Shown here in pieces: positions 40,715 through 52,262 of a stretch of 64,000 nucleotides of DNA (position 1 is its first letter; each line of letters begins with the position of its first letter). Location of the stretch: positions 9,020,976 through 9,084,975 of the forward strand of contig OX442419.1 in assembly GCA_949361645.1 (NCBI GenBank). Reading direction: 5' to 3'. This DNA comes from Spongilla lacustris. Lineage: Eukaryota > Porifera > Demospongiae > Spongillida > Spongillidae. Below the pieces are notes generated by a model. That model was not told the DNA's origin. It worked only from the letters and a program-made list of their open reading frames with translations, and made no database searches. The translations under genes were made by a program, and so were the position numbers.

Positions 40715-43205
40715 AGGCATGGATGTCCCCCTGGAAAAATTGTCCCCCCGGACATTCATTCCTAGGCACGATTGTTCCTCCGGATATTGGTGCCTAGGAA
40801 TGAATGTCCCCCTCTAGGAATTATTGTCCCCCCCAAGCCGAACATTTTTTCCTAGGCATAGATGCCCCCCCCCCCCCCCTTTCGAATGCTTTGTCCACTT
40901 TGCAATACAAGTTCGACGAAACATGTAGCCTTCAGTTAACCCGCGCGTGTTGTATTAATGTGCACACATGGACAGTCAGTTTACGAGGCATGGTTAGACG
41001 TTGAACATGATAGCGTTTCAACATCTAATTGGATTTTTAAATGTTCGTTTAGACAGTGGTACAAACGCCCCGTTATGCAAGGATCTGAGAATGAGTGGCG
41101 AAAGACAGTACAGTGCATGGAAGCTAGCTAGCGTGCGATCAAAGAGAAAAAAAAAAGAGCCGTTAAGAATTCACCAGAAGTCCGATCCGATCGTTGATTG
41201 TACAGGAAAATGTCTGTTCGTTTACAAATATATGTACGTGAAATTGCTGACTTAATATATTACTTCCAAACAAAGTATATACACTGTAGTCATGCAAATG
41301 CATAATTAGCTGAACTTTTTTACTTCCTCCAAAAGGGGGAGCGCGCATTTTGGACGAGATAATTAATACTTTAAAAATTAAGATTGATCACGCGCTTAAC
41401 TGTTGATGGTACCTCACTTAATGAACAGAGCTTTTGTATGAAAATATACAACTTTATAGTGATGTGTGGTACTGCATGTACAGTGCCTTGTGCTATAGCT
41501 TTTCAACCTGAGAAAACAGACATGCACAATTGAATTGTGGTATTAAGTCACTGTCTGTATGAATAACTGTCTCAACAATTGTTTTTTGCTTCTATATTTT
41601 TGACAGTATGTTAAATACTTGCCAGGTAGAACAAAGAACCACATCTCTTATATTCTAGCACCATGCCTTAAAGAAGTACCTTCCATCCAGTGAAGAGACA
41701 GTGAGGTTATTAATATTACCTTTTTGCTTTTACCACTTCCTTTGCAATATCACAGTACATGTCCCATGCACAGCCACACAGAAATCCATGAGACCCATGC
41801 ACCTGTTGGCTTTTCTGAAATACATGTGTATTTCCTTGAAGGATGAATGAAATATCTGTTGTGCATGTATCAGTGAACTTTCATATTGCATGTATGTTAA
41901 ATTTAATGCCAACTGCTGCTGCCTGAGGCTGGAGTGAAAGTTGAGGGTGACAAATGGCACTGCACGCAGCAAATTCTGAAGCATGCATGCACGCAGGGTT
42001 TCAGTTTTGTGATACTGATCATTTTATACAAGCATGCATTTCATTGAAATGTGAGCCATACAGATCTAGCAGTAAGCTGCTTTGCACATGAATGAACTAC
42101 GCTGTACCCCCAAATGGCAATAAGCATGCACATATTTTCTAAATTTGCATTGTTTTCGTCAGATTAATATGTCACATGCATGCATCTTCATGCATGGCCG
42201 TAGTCAAGAATAAAAATTGGGGGGGGGGGGGGGGGGGGGGGGGGGTACTAATTATATACATTTACATGTATATAGGAAAGGAGAGGCCCGCGCGAAGCGC
42301 GGAAGCTCCGCAGTGCTCTTCACCAAGCGTATTTATTTGTTTGTTGTGCGCACGAACTCCCCTGGAAGCAAAGGAGCTCGAGGACTGGCACTTAGATTGT
42401 GTGAATGCTCGAATGTAAATGTTATATACAAATGAAACAAAAGTTCCATTGGCCAAATACAGTCCGGCGACTTGAATTAATAATTATTATGGTTTACAAA
42501 CTCATTTGCCACTGCGCGAAGGTCTAGCATATCTGTGTCTTCTTTATGCACATGTACATGCATGCACCAGTTTAACCGAATCTGATTTCAAGTGGAAAGA
42601 TAATCATTAGGAAATTCAAAATTGTGATGTTTTAACTTCCTTTTGGCCTAAGGCTGCTTTTGGCCGAAGGCTGCTTTGTAACGTATTCAAATTATTAAAC
42701 AATGCATTCGTACTGTAAAGGTGGGGCACCATCGAACACAGTACTACAGGCCTACGGCCTTGATCTTCGATTCACAGGGAAAAACTGACGATCAGTAGTA
42801 TACGCACGCAGAGTCGCAGTTATACTCACGCGATAATGAAATGCATGTGTATTACATGTATATCGATCCGATCTCATTATTCAGTACAATTAACAAAGTG
42901 CATAGGACATTTCAGTTCAGCATTCATGATTTGCATGGTTGTCCCCCCCTCCCCCCCCCCCCCCCCCCCCCGCAAAATGTCCCCCCGGACATCTAATCCT
43001 AGGCACCAGTGTCCCCCCATGGGGGACACTGGTGCCTAGGGTAGGACATTTATGCCTAGGTATAGATGTCCCCTGTGGATAAATATGCCAAGGCATAATT
43101 GTCCGAAGGACAATGGTGCCTAGGAACGAGTGTCCGGGGGACAGCGGTGCCTAGGAACATATATGTATGTCCGGGGGGACATTTTGCCCGGGGACAACCA
43201 TGCCT
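40715..43205. mobile_element. Element with AGGCATGG ends and TGCCTAGG/TGTCC repeats, 2.5 kb
   Basis: It interrupts the right arm exactly where the left arm is continuous (near 8120). Ends: AGGCATGGATGTCCCCCTGG at 40715 and, reverse-complemented, AGGCATGGTTGTCCCCGGGC at 43205; both go on with TGTCCCCCCGGACAT. Both subterminal regions (40715-40875, 42940-43205) hold many copies of TGCCTAGG alternating with TGTCC/GGACA in both directions. The interior contains poly-C and poly-G runs and short ORFs, no transposase. I see no clear target duplication. Confidence 0.65.
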
Positions 43206-43782
43206 ACGTTACGATATCGCTATCGCTACTCCAGGCATAGTAATCGTTAATTATAAATAAAATAAAAGATTATAGCCATGCGCCAATAATCGATCAGCAA
43301 TAAAAAATAATTGGGCCTGCGCCTACATGTATTAAATTGATATTGTTTTGTAAGACAGAGAAGATCGATCGGAACACAATACATGTAACACTTAAGCTTA
43401 CTATTTTAAGTGGAGCTGACGTACTGAGTACACTGATCTTATAAGCCAAGATCTCTTCTACTGAGACTTAAACAAGCTTGCATCACCAGTCCAACTAGAA
43501 CTTTGTGGTTACAGATAATGGGCCAAACAATTCTGCATGCAAAAAATATATAAATGCTATGCATGCAGGCATCAAAAGGAGACAGTGAAAATATTATACT
43601 AGCCGGAAGTATAACATTTCGTAAGCAGGTAAAATATGATAACATTTATATGACCAAGCGCTGGACAGCTGTTGAACAATCAAAGTATTCATGGTTACAA
43701 GCGCATGTGCATTGACGACGGTGCAAACAGTTAGGCTGGCGGTGCATTCCTTTAGTGGTGGAAACCTATGGTGCATGGGGAG

Positions 43783-44055
43783 CTAAAGCCATATTGAGGT
43801 GTTTTCATCTGTGGCATCACGCCTGGCTGTCCGGACTAATTCCAACAAGCCAAGAGCTCTGGCCACCCTGTATGGTCGTCTCAGCATGATTTTGGTACGG
43901 GCCAGTGCTGGAGCTATTGTAATGAGATCATACCTGCCATCATCTGCGTTTAATGACATTATTTTGGACTTATGAAATGCAGCCAATGGAATCAGATGTT
44001 TAATAGCCTTACAAAATTGGTCATTATCAGTGATTGGTCGATACTTTGACCTCAA
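43783..44055 (-). pseudogene. ORF after the 7TM copy 2, mixed origin
   Basis: It begins with the TM6-side remnant of the 7TM gene (DNDQFCKAIKHLIPLAAF), then switches after 43970 to sequence not found in the left arm: DGRYDLITIAPALARTKIML, YRVARALGLLELVRTARRD. The second part looks like a fragment of some other coding sequence inserted at this point. Not recognised. Confidence 0.35.
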
Positions 44056-44652
44056 ACATATACATTACTAGTCAGTTTCATCACCATGAAAACCATGGCT
44101 GTAGATGCTACTAAGAGAATAACCATTGCTGGAACATCCCAGAGGGCAAATCTTTCGACGAAAGCATCGCTATCATTTTTATAAATATAGCACATAGCAC
44201 CACCACTACTTAGTCCATACGTTTGGGTTACCAGAGGTATAGCAGCTATCGGCGCTGGTACCAGTAGCGAGGTCACAACGTACAGCACCTCTAGCTTCTT
44301 CTGGTTTTTGTGCAGTACCACAAAACAGAATAGATGAAAGGTCACCCACATCGTAAAGAGCAGCTTCGTCCATTCTGAGTACAGATCCAGGTATCCAATA
44401 GCTCTACACACGCGACCATAGACTTGTGGATTTTTACTGTAGTTGATGAAAATAGTTTGTAATACCGCCACCGTTGCCAAGGCCAATGAAGCCAATATAC
44501 CTGATAGAGAGCTAGTCGGTAGACGACTTTAGTATAGAGCTGTAGGCCAAAAACCAAGATGGCTGCCAGAAGGCATGTAAGTACAGATACACTGTTATAG
44601 CTGTTCCGATAGCAATGTAAATGGTAGAATTATTTTCTCGGGAATAATTCAT
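44052..44652 (-). pseudogene. 7TM receptor gene, frameshifted copy 2
   Basis: Inverted copy of 6163-6745. It starts MNYSRENNSTIYIAIGTA at 44652. A 1-nt insertion in TM1 shifts the frame, and a 2-nt insertion after ALYQV restores it. From 44495 it is open through TM2-TM4 and, unlike copy 1, keeps the bases of the extracellular loop (DSDAFVERFALWDVPAMVIL) and a TM5. It then stops at 44052 (VYV*). Both copies are broken, but at different places, so the ancestral gene was probably intact before duplication. Confidence 0.7.
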
Positions 44653-45377
44653 AGTTCAACCAATGTTCGACATACAGTAGAGCAGAAATCAAGCTTTATT
44701 AAATTGATTGTGGGGGTTGTGTATCGATCACGAGGTCTTATTCCATGCGTGACGTTATATAAACTACATAATTATAGCAAGATATGAAAACAGATATACA
44801 TGTATATAGCAAATACTGTAGGCCGATCCTCTACTCCCTCTGTTTCTCTGGTATAACTTGTACAAATATGCATGACCTAAGGTTTTATTGTTGTACTGCA
44901 CTTCATATTGTTCTTCCGTACGATTTGTTATATTATTAGCTTTTTTATCGGATGCTCTGTTTGAGCATTAAAAAACAAGAATGCAATGATGATGTTAGGA
45001 ATTCTATACAGTAACTCTTACTGCTTTCTTTTCATAATCGTGGCTGTTGCAGTGACAGCTACCACAAGTGAGATAGCAAATACAACAAACAACGTAGCTA
45101 CAGTTGCTGAAAACGTTTTTATAATAGAAATAGGCCACACAAAGGTAGCTGCTGGAATAGGTAAGGATGGCAAGGTAAGAAAGCACATGCAGCAAAGAGT
45201 TCAATTACACTCATGAGAACAATACAATGTTTAGGTGACCTTGCACATAACCTGGTGAGCAGTATTATCATACATGTAGTGCTATAATAATGCATATTGA
45301 ATTACAGCAGATTTTTCTTTCATGAATTATTTTCTAACTGAATGCAAGTTGCTACATGTACATAAAACCTGTCTTGG

Positions 45378-46229
45378 GGGCCGTTCATAAATTACGTCAC
45401 GCAAAAGGGGGGGGGAGGGGGTCTGAACAATTGTGACGGTTTGTGACGGGGGGGAGGGGGGGGTTTAGGCTGGCGTGATGTCACATTTTGAATTAAAATT
45501 CATTGTCGTGATCTATGATGCACGATGGTGTTTAGCGGTTACTAAAATTGATTCATGTCGTGGGTAATATTGATCTACGCGCTCGATGATGGCATCAGTA
45601 CCAGGCAGCCACTTGCATTTGCTTTTTCGGCCGGTCGTGCAAGATCTGCTCTCTCTATTTCGCTTTAAACGGGATGCTGCAGAAACATATGGTGATTCAT
45701 AAGCAAGACAAGCTAAATAAGAGCTAGTTGATGCCTAGTTGGGCATTGCCTGCGTTTGACCAAACCGAGAAATAATTACATTAGAGTCACACGCATCAAG
45801 TTGCTGCCCTATCTGAGGCACAGAGATGAGATAAAGTTGACTGCCTGAAACAGGCTAGGTAGTCTGTATTGGTAAAAATCGAAGGAATTATGCCGGGTAG
45901 CCACGCGGCCTAGAATGAAGAAGACCTTCATCACGCTTCATGCTTGCGACGATGTATGATATATTATTGACAGTAGTGTGGTCGAATTCAATGGAGTTGC
46001 CCGCATGCGAAAACTGTTTCTTTGAGCTTTGCTTGCATTACGGCGCGAAACTGGCCAAATATGCACGCTCGAAGCGATTTATGATTATTCATGAAGGGGG
46101 GGGGGGGGGGAGCAAATGTGACGTAATTAAGAGGGGGGGGAGAGGATTATTGTGACGGTTCCGTGACGGAGGGGGGGGAGGGGGTCCAAAACAGCCTTAA
46201 TTTGTGTGACGTAATTTATGAACGACCCC
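45378..46229. mobile_element. MITE with GGCCGTTCATAAATTACGTC ends, 852 bp
   Basis: Left end GGGCCGTTCATAAATTACG; right end reads, reverse-complemented, GGGGTCGTTCATAAATTACG. Flanked by TTGG (45374-45377, 46230-46233); the left arm has a single CTTGG here (near 5147 on the other strand). The interior has G-rich runs near both ends and a plus-strand ORF without motifs. Superfamily not assigned. Confidence 0.75.
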
Positions 46230-46239
46230 TTGGTGCTCT

Positions 46240-46690
46240 AGAGACATATTCCAGGAGGCTGACTTTGCTGCAGCTTTCACCACAGTTACGTAAGGTCTTC
46301 AATCTATGATTGCAAACAGCCGTGCCCTGGGGCATTTGATTTAATAAAGGTCAAATCCCCCCAAGGGGAGGGGTGTATCGCACCCAGACCCAAACTCGCA
46401 TCTGCGCAGCTGCGGTGTGGGTCTGGGTCTGGGTACGTAGCCACACCCTGGGATAAAAAAAAATTGTAGTTCCATAAACGATACGCGAGTATGTACTCGC
46501 GAGGCAGCTTTAACTTCCTGCGAGTACTAAATGCTCGCGAGCGTGCGAGTGCGAGTGACCCATTTACTATCGAATGTTCTCTCGCGAGTGCATTTTGGCA
46601 TGCGAGCGTCTCGCGTGTGTCGCGCGAGCGTCTCGCGAGGTATGTTACATGTACCTTTCTCGTGAGCGGTACTGTACCTGAACAGTACTC
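46240..46690. other. Unmatched filler with TCGCGAG cluster, at the deleted SRCR exons
   Basis: It replaces left-arm 1786 to about 5130. 46385-46440 has ACCCAGACCC ... GGGTCTGGGT inverted words. 46480-46640 has about seven CTCGCGAG/CGCGAGCG words, far more CpG than the surroundings. Confidence 0.5.
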
Positions 46691-46924
46691 TGAATATGAT
46701 CAAAGCACAGTCGAGAGATCAATCTGCAATCTTAATTTAAAGATTGCCAAAAAATAATAATATCTCCGATATGAAATTGAATCCTTGTACAACTTAGCAG
46801 TATAATGAATGAGCATTTTGAATCTGTTCATGCAGTAAGACTGCATCATGTCCAATGCCATCCTTTAGTGGCATCAATGTAGACCGTACAGCTCCCTAAC
46901 TTCTTTTCGGCTTGTAGGATTACG

Positions 46925-47745
46925 TAGGTTGAATTTACTAACATTAATCACACACCTATTTATGCTCAGACCACGCAGATAAATGTAGAAGAATGCATTA
47001 TTGAGCCCCAAAAAGTTGGTGCTAAAGGAATGGACATAGAAATAACCTTAAAACATATTTCGATGTTCCATTTTTGTTTACATATACATTACTAAATGTA
47101 TGCATTCCCTGCAATACGAGCTTTAAAACAAATAATCCTCTGTTTCAATAACCAGTGACAAGCCAAAAACTGATAACCATGTTAATAATAAGCCATCAGC
47201 TAAAGTTAAAGATGAAAATGTCAATTTGACGATCGATGCATGCAGAATGAAATCCAAATAATGATGCAAATGAGTGCTGATTTATTTACTCTTTATACAT
47301 GCAGGTTGGAGGTCAGAGAATCCGTTATTAAAAATTGGACATTTGGCTCTCAATCTTGTGAACATGTGTACCTTGGAAGACAGTAATATATGTCAATTAA
47401 TGTTGCTTCCAAAGCAGGGTTCAAATTCATGCCGGATAACTACTAGGCTAGCAGTCTCAAGAGGAAAATCAAACTCCACTCTTCTTGTTATTTATGGGAA
47501 ATACAACTTGCATGTAATTTCACACTTTTACCCAGTAGCAAATCGGTGGAAGTGACAATGAATTCAGTTATGTGTTTGCACCACATAAATGAACTTGATT
47601 TGATCAACTCCAGGGTTTCATGCTGAAAGCGTGCATGTTCCTACATCTAGATACGTAGATAAAGAGAAAGACATTGGGGCAAAAGAATACCAGTACATGT
47701 ATGTAATGTGTCCATTCTAAACTCTTAAGGATGCTTCGTTTTTTT
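46925..47745. other. Right-arm insertion without left-arm match
   Basis: About 800 bp between blocks matching 1490 and 1575 of the left arm. It contains GGGTTCAAATTC (B-box-like) near 47417 and a 93-codon ORF without motifs. It may be a SINE-bearing insertion; ends not determined. Confidence 0.35.
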
Positions 47746-48275
47746 TGCAGGGATCATTCATAGGCTGGCAATTCAGGAGGCTATATACAGTGGTAAGATA
47801 TGTTTTATTGTATTATCGGGCATTATAATATGTGCCGGTACAAGAATAACAATAACAATAATAATAATTTAAGGTTATCCTTTCTAAACTCTAATTAAGT
47901 CATTTCCTTTAAAAGCAGGGCTATATCGATATGGAAATGTTGTAACAAAGCAAAAAGTGTACCTAGTCACTTCACATGTAGCCTTCGGGCAAATCTTTTA
48001 ACAGCGCTTGGCATACGTATACACGTTTGCATGTAGTGCGAACAATACATATGACAAGCGAATGGAAGAGAAACGCGAGACGACTGCGTGCGCTCAATTC
48101 TTAAATGCACAACCATATGATGCACTGTTTGCATGGACCAATTAAAATACGTACCGGTTGCACAAGCAAGTGTTACGAGGACCGAGTACGGCTTGTTGTG
48201 GTTAACAGTGTTACTATAAAAGTTTATGTACACAAGCAAACTTACGTTGCCCCTGGACCACAAGCACACGCTTTC

Positions 48276-48383
48276 TAGTCTCGTACCCAGACCCATATAA
48301 TCACAGCTGCGGATGGATTACATCACCGCTACGTGATGTAATCCATCCGCAGCGGTGAGAATATGGGTCTGGGTACGAGACTA
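48276..48383. mobile_element. 108-bp MITE, 9-bp target duplication
   Basis: Ends TAGTCTCGTACCCAGACC and GGTCTGGGTACGAGACTA, with an inner palindrome GGATTACATCACC/ACGTGATGTAATCC. Flanks CACGCTTTC (48267-48275) and CACGCTTCC (48384-48392) form a 9-bp duplication with one change; the left arm has this site once. A 9-bp duplication suggests a Mutator-like origin. Confidence 0.8.
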
Positions 48384-49197
48384 CACGCTTCCCACACCAG
48401 CAGCGCCAGCAGTAGCGCAGTAAGCATCAGTGCACGAAACAAATGACAAATTCAAATGAGCTAGAATCCCAGAACAAGTCACAGACACTATTAAATACTC
48501 ATCAGTGCCTTTTAATTGAAGTGTATCCTTTCACGGTTTCACCCACTACAGGACTCTCCCTCAAACTAAATTGACTTATGGTTCTTGTTTGGATGGTTTA
48601 ATTCGCATAATGAACTTATCGAATACCCTATATACGCATAGATAGTTTTTTTCTCTCAACATCTGTCAAAATCATCCATTTTTCATCTACCAATGTTTGG
48701 GTTGTTTTGCAAACAGTAAGAATGGCATCATGTATGCGTGGAGAAAATGAATATTTGTCGACATCTCTGTAAGTTTTTTTTATCAATGATGTACTATCTG
48801 AGGATGTCACATTTGGACACTCGTTTCCTGTACTATGGTTTGGGTTTGGAATATTGGAAGCAGTGAAGACAGATGATTTTTTCCTTGATGCAGATGACAC
48901 TTATGGAATTTTTATTTGCTTGCATGCATTGATGCACCCTTTAATTTTGACTTAAGCTTTGAACGTTGTTGTTGAGTTGAAGGTTTTCTTGACTTTAAAT
49001 GCAACTTATAAGGTGTACTTTTTTTTTTTTGCTACATACCCTTGGTTTCACATTAACATCATCAGAAACAGATGATGACAGCAGAGTTTCAACTGAAAGA
49101 CACTTAAAGGATTTTTTTGGTGTAGGAAGTAAATTTATAGGTCATTTGAAATGTCAAGTAAATTCAAAGGAGTGTTTTGTCTTGTTTGACTATCAGT

Positions 49198-50431
49198 TAG
49201 GGTGTGTAACCTCCCCTGAATAATGAAAATCGATTTTTCCGAATACTTTTAAAACACTAATCGATTTTTCAGGTTTTTCTGGATCTGAAAATCGATTTTT
49301 CCAAATACTTGAAAAAAGAAAATCGATTTTTCCGAATAGGTTTTGACAATTTGCCAGCCGAATACCTAGGTTATTCAGGTTTTCTGCTCATTGAGCCACC
49401 TAAATGTATACATCACACAAGAGACCATCCTACAGCTACCCACATCACACCATGCAGATACCAGATGCCCTCAGCACACAAACACATTTACTCCCATCAC
49501 ACCAGATGTCCTCATGAGGCACACAACCATAGCTTCCCCCATCACACCGGATGCCCTCAGCACACAACCACACTTACTCCCATCACACCAGATGCCCTGC
49601 CCTCATGACAGTCATGAGGCACACAACCATAGCTTCCCCCATCACACCAGACACCCTCCTACAACTACCCACATTACACCAGATCAGTACAGCATGCATC
49701 CACAGCTACCCACATCACACCAGATACATTCAGCACACAACCACAGCTACCTACATAGGCCTAAATCGCTTGGCCTAACCCACATACCTAGATGGGCGTG
49801 TCTGACCTAAGTTAGCGTGGCCACTACATGATGTACCTACAAATCGTATCCGATGCCAAAAGAGTAGAACGACAGATGATTTTTACGCAGCACCGGCCAT
49901 GCAGCCTCTATTTCACCATCGCGAGTTTTGAAAATACTAGAAACGAAGTAGGCGTAAGTGCGATTGGGCGCAATATCAGCTCAGAGAGATAGATGCAAGA
50001 AACCAGCTAGTTCGAAATGCACTAAGCTAACTCGCTGTGATTTGTAGCTGGAGATATCCGTTGTCATGACTCGTGAAGAGGGAGATCTGTTCACTGTTGG
50101 CTAGTTGATGTTCGGACCGTACATGTAAACTCGTCCCCACGTATATATAAATAGTAACAACAATGACGTTACGTTTCAAATTAATTATTGTCAATATCGT
50201 AAACGCGTATCCGGATATCGTCATAAAACGGTACTCGAATAATGGGCGAATTGTCGATGCGGATGACGAATACCTAAGTACCTCCGAATGGAGATGCACT
50301 AACCGGTTATTTCGAATAGAACAAATCCAATAACCGATTTTTCCGAGTAATTCTAAATTACTATTCGAACGGATGGGTTTTTGCGAATATCCGAATAACC
50401 CGAATAACCTGATAACCGGTTACACACCCTA
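49198..50431. mobile_element. hAT-like non-autonomous element, 1234 bp
   Basis: Ends TAGGGTGTGTAACC (49198) and GGTTACACACCCTA (50431), flanked by CTATCAGT on both sides (49190-49197, 50432-50439): an exact 8-bp duplication, the hAT hallmark. Subterminal regions are rich in CGAATAACC and CGATTTTTCCGAATA words. It contains a minisatellite. Related sequence lies at 59459-59901. Confidence 0.85.
49440..49745. repeat. Minisatellite inside the hAT-like element
   Basis: Imperfect units of about 35-55 bp built from CATCACACCAGATGCCCTCA and GCACACAACCACAGCTACC. ORFs over it are repeat artefacts. Confidence 0.8.
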
Positions 50432-51050
50432 CTATCAGTGTCATTTTTAGTATGATAAATTTCTTTCTTTTCAATACTGAAACCTAGGGCATTAGCTTTT
50501 GATATTAGCCAGGCATGACAGCATTTATGATTGCAGTCGGCATGAAAGGAAACACATTCCCAACACATATGATTGTAACCAACAAATGCTGGATTTTCAG
50601 AACTTTGAATGGCATACAGTAAAGGAAGTATGTTGTATGTTCTTGACAACTGCCAGCAATACAAGGCAGTCAGATAGTATGCAAAATTCATTTTGGAAAG
50701 AAAATGTATATTAAACTTGTGATGTTTTTTGCATTGTTCTTTCAAGCTGACATTAGTAGTAAGATCCAAAACTACAAAACAATCACAAGCATAGCAATAC
50801 AAGTCAATTAATGTATCTGGGTTCTCTCTATCCTTTAGATCCATTCTTTTTGTTATATGCAAGATAGAATGCAATGTCGGTTCATTTACAACAAGGACGT
50901 CATCGTCACTTATATGTAACTTATATTTAAAATGATGCTGCTGTTGAGTTTCTGCAAACCTTAAAACCTCATCTCGTAATGTTTCAGCAGATACAAGTGA
51001 CTTATTTGGTATCACACTTATGAGGTTTAGGGTTTCTAGATACATATATG

Positions 51051-52184
51051 GTACAATAGTGGAAGAGTGCTAGCGCACTCTACGTTCATTAACACCCTCA
51101 TCACATTTGATTTCATAGTATCCTCCTGGTAATTCACTAATAATCTCGCCAACCTGGTTCGGAATAATAACCATGCCATGAATATGTGGATTGTGGAATA
51201 TAACTTTTTCACTGCACTGAAACTTTCTTGGTTGAAATTTCTTCATGTGTGCTTGCTGAGATTTGACTCCTGATCGCTCTGTTGCATTAAATATGGAGAT
51301 TTCAATTTCTCTGCGAACTGCATCGATGGAGCTTAAATGTGATGCAGCTTCAACAACAGATTCCATTGAGCAGCAGTTTGGTACATCAGTACAAGTATCA
51401 TCATCGTCATCTTCTTCATCATCAAAACAAAACTGATCTGCTCTCGCATCATTTGTAGTTTTTGTTGATTCCTTGGCTTGCACTGTATTAGAACAATGAT
51501 TTAATAGCAAAAAATACAAATTGTCATCTGGCCACAGTCCTGATGATGCAGGACCAAAATTTCCAGACTCACGGCCATAAAAAGCAGTAAATGGAACTTC
51601 AGTTATATACATATATGGTACAATAGTGGAAGAGTGCTAGCGCACTCTACGTTCATTAACACCCTCATCACATTTGATTTCATAGTATCCTCCTGGTAAT
51701 TCACTAATAATCTCGCCAACCTGGTTCGGAATAATAACCATGCCATGAATATGTGGATTGTGGAATATAACTTTTTCACTGCACTGAAACTTTCTTGGTT
51801 GAAATTTCTTCATGTGTGCTTGCTGAGATTTGACTCCTGATTGCTCTGTTGCATTAAATATGGAGATTTCAATTTCTCTGCGAACTGCATCGATGGAGCT
51901 TAAATGTGATGCAGCTTCAACAACAGATTCCATTAAGCAGCAGTTTGGTACATCAGTACAAGTATCATCATCGTCATCTTCTTCATCATCAAAACAAAAC
52001 TGATCTGCTCTCGCATCATTTGTAGTTTTTGTTGATTCCTTGGCTTGCACTGTATTAGAGCAATGATTTAATAGCAAAAAATACAAATTGTCATCTGGCC
52101 ACAGTCCTGATGATGCAGGACCAAAATTTCCAGACTCACGGCCATAAAAAGCAGTAAATGGAACTTCAGTTATATACTTGAATG
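51051..52184. repeat. 567-bp unit in two near-identical tandem copies
   Basis: 51051-51617 and 51618-52184 differ at only a few positions (for example GATCGCTCTG/GATTGCTCTG). The unit covers 189 codons, and both copies keep the same minus-strand frame, ending in EGVNERRVR and a stop. It is flanked by inverted words GTTTAGGGTTTCTAGATACA (about 51026) and TGTATCTAGAAACCCTAAAC (about 52200). Confidence 0.93.
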
Positions 52185-52262
52185 CCAAGGTACCATATAT
52201 GTATCTAGAAACCCTAAACCTAACAACCATGGCCAAACATTACTTTGTTCATCCGGTGAGAT

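Larger units (their letters stand above)
44830..48427 (-). pseudogene. SRCR-receptor copy with no SRCR domain
   Basis: Inverted copy of the receptor gene. The signal-peptide exon is at 48246-48427 (MLTALLLALLV) but is split by a MITE at 48276-48383. First-intron sequence follows, then the start of SRCR exon 2 (TACTGTTC at about 46685), after which homology stops. It resumes at about 46240 and 45378, close to the membrane exon (45022-45151, 130 nt, intact, ATVATLFVVFAISLVVAVTA). The tail exon follows at about 44950, with about 300 bp of its 3' part missing (NRTEEQYEVQYNN). If spliced it could only make a tiny membrane peptide. Confidence 0.75.
40236..48635. repeat. Right arm of the large inverted duplication
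   Basis: Reverse complement of blocks from about 655-8602. It carries insertions absent from the left arm (40715-43205, 45378-46229, 48276-48383, about 46925-47745) and lacks the left arm's 1786 to about 5130 (all SRCR exons). The outer edge falls next to the 3' end of the decayed integrase gene. Confidence 0.75.

Noticed and set aside
49390..49810. Spaced repeats that could look like a CRISPR array
   Set aside because: The genome is eukaryotic, units are irregular and degenerate, and there are no distinct spacers. It is a minisatellite inside a hAT-like element.
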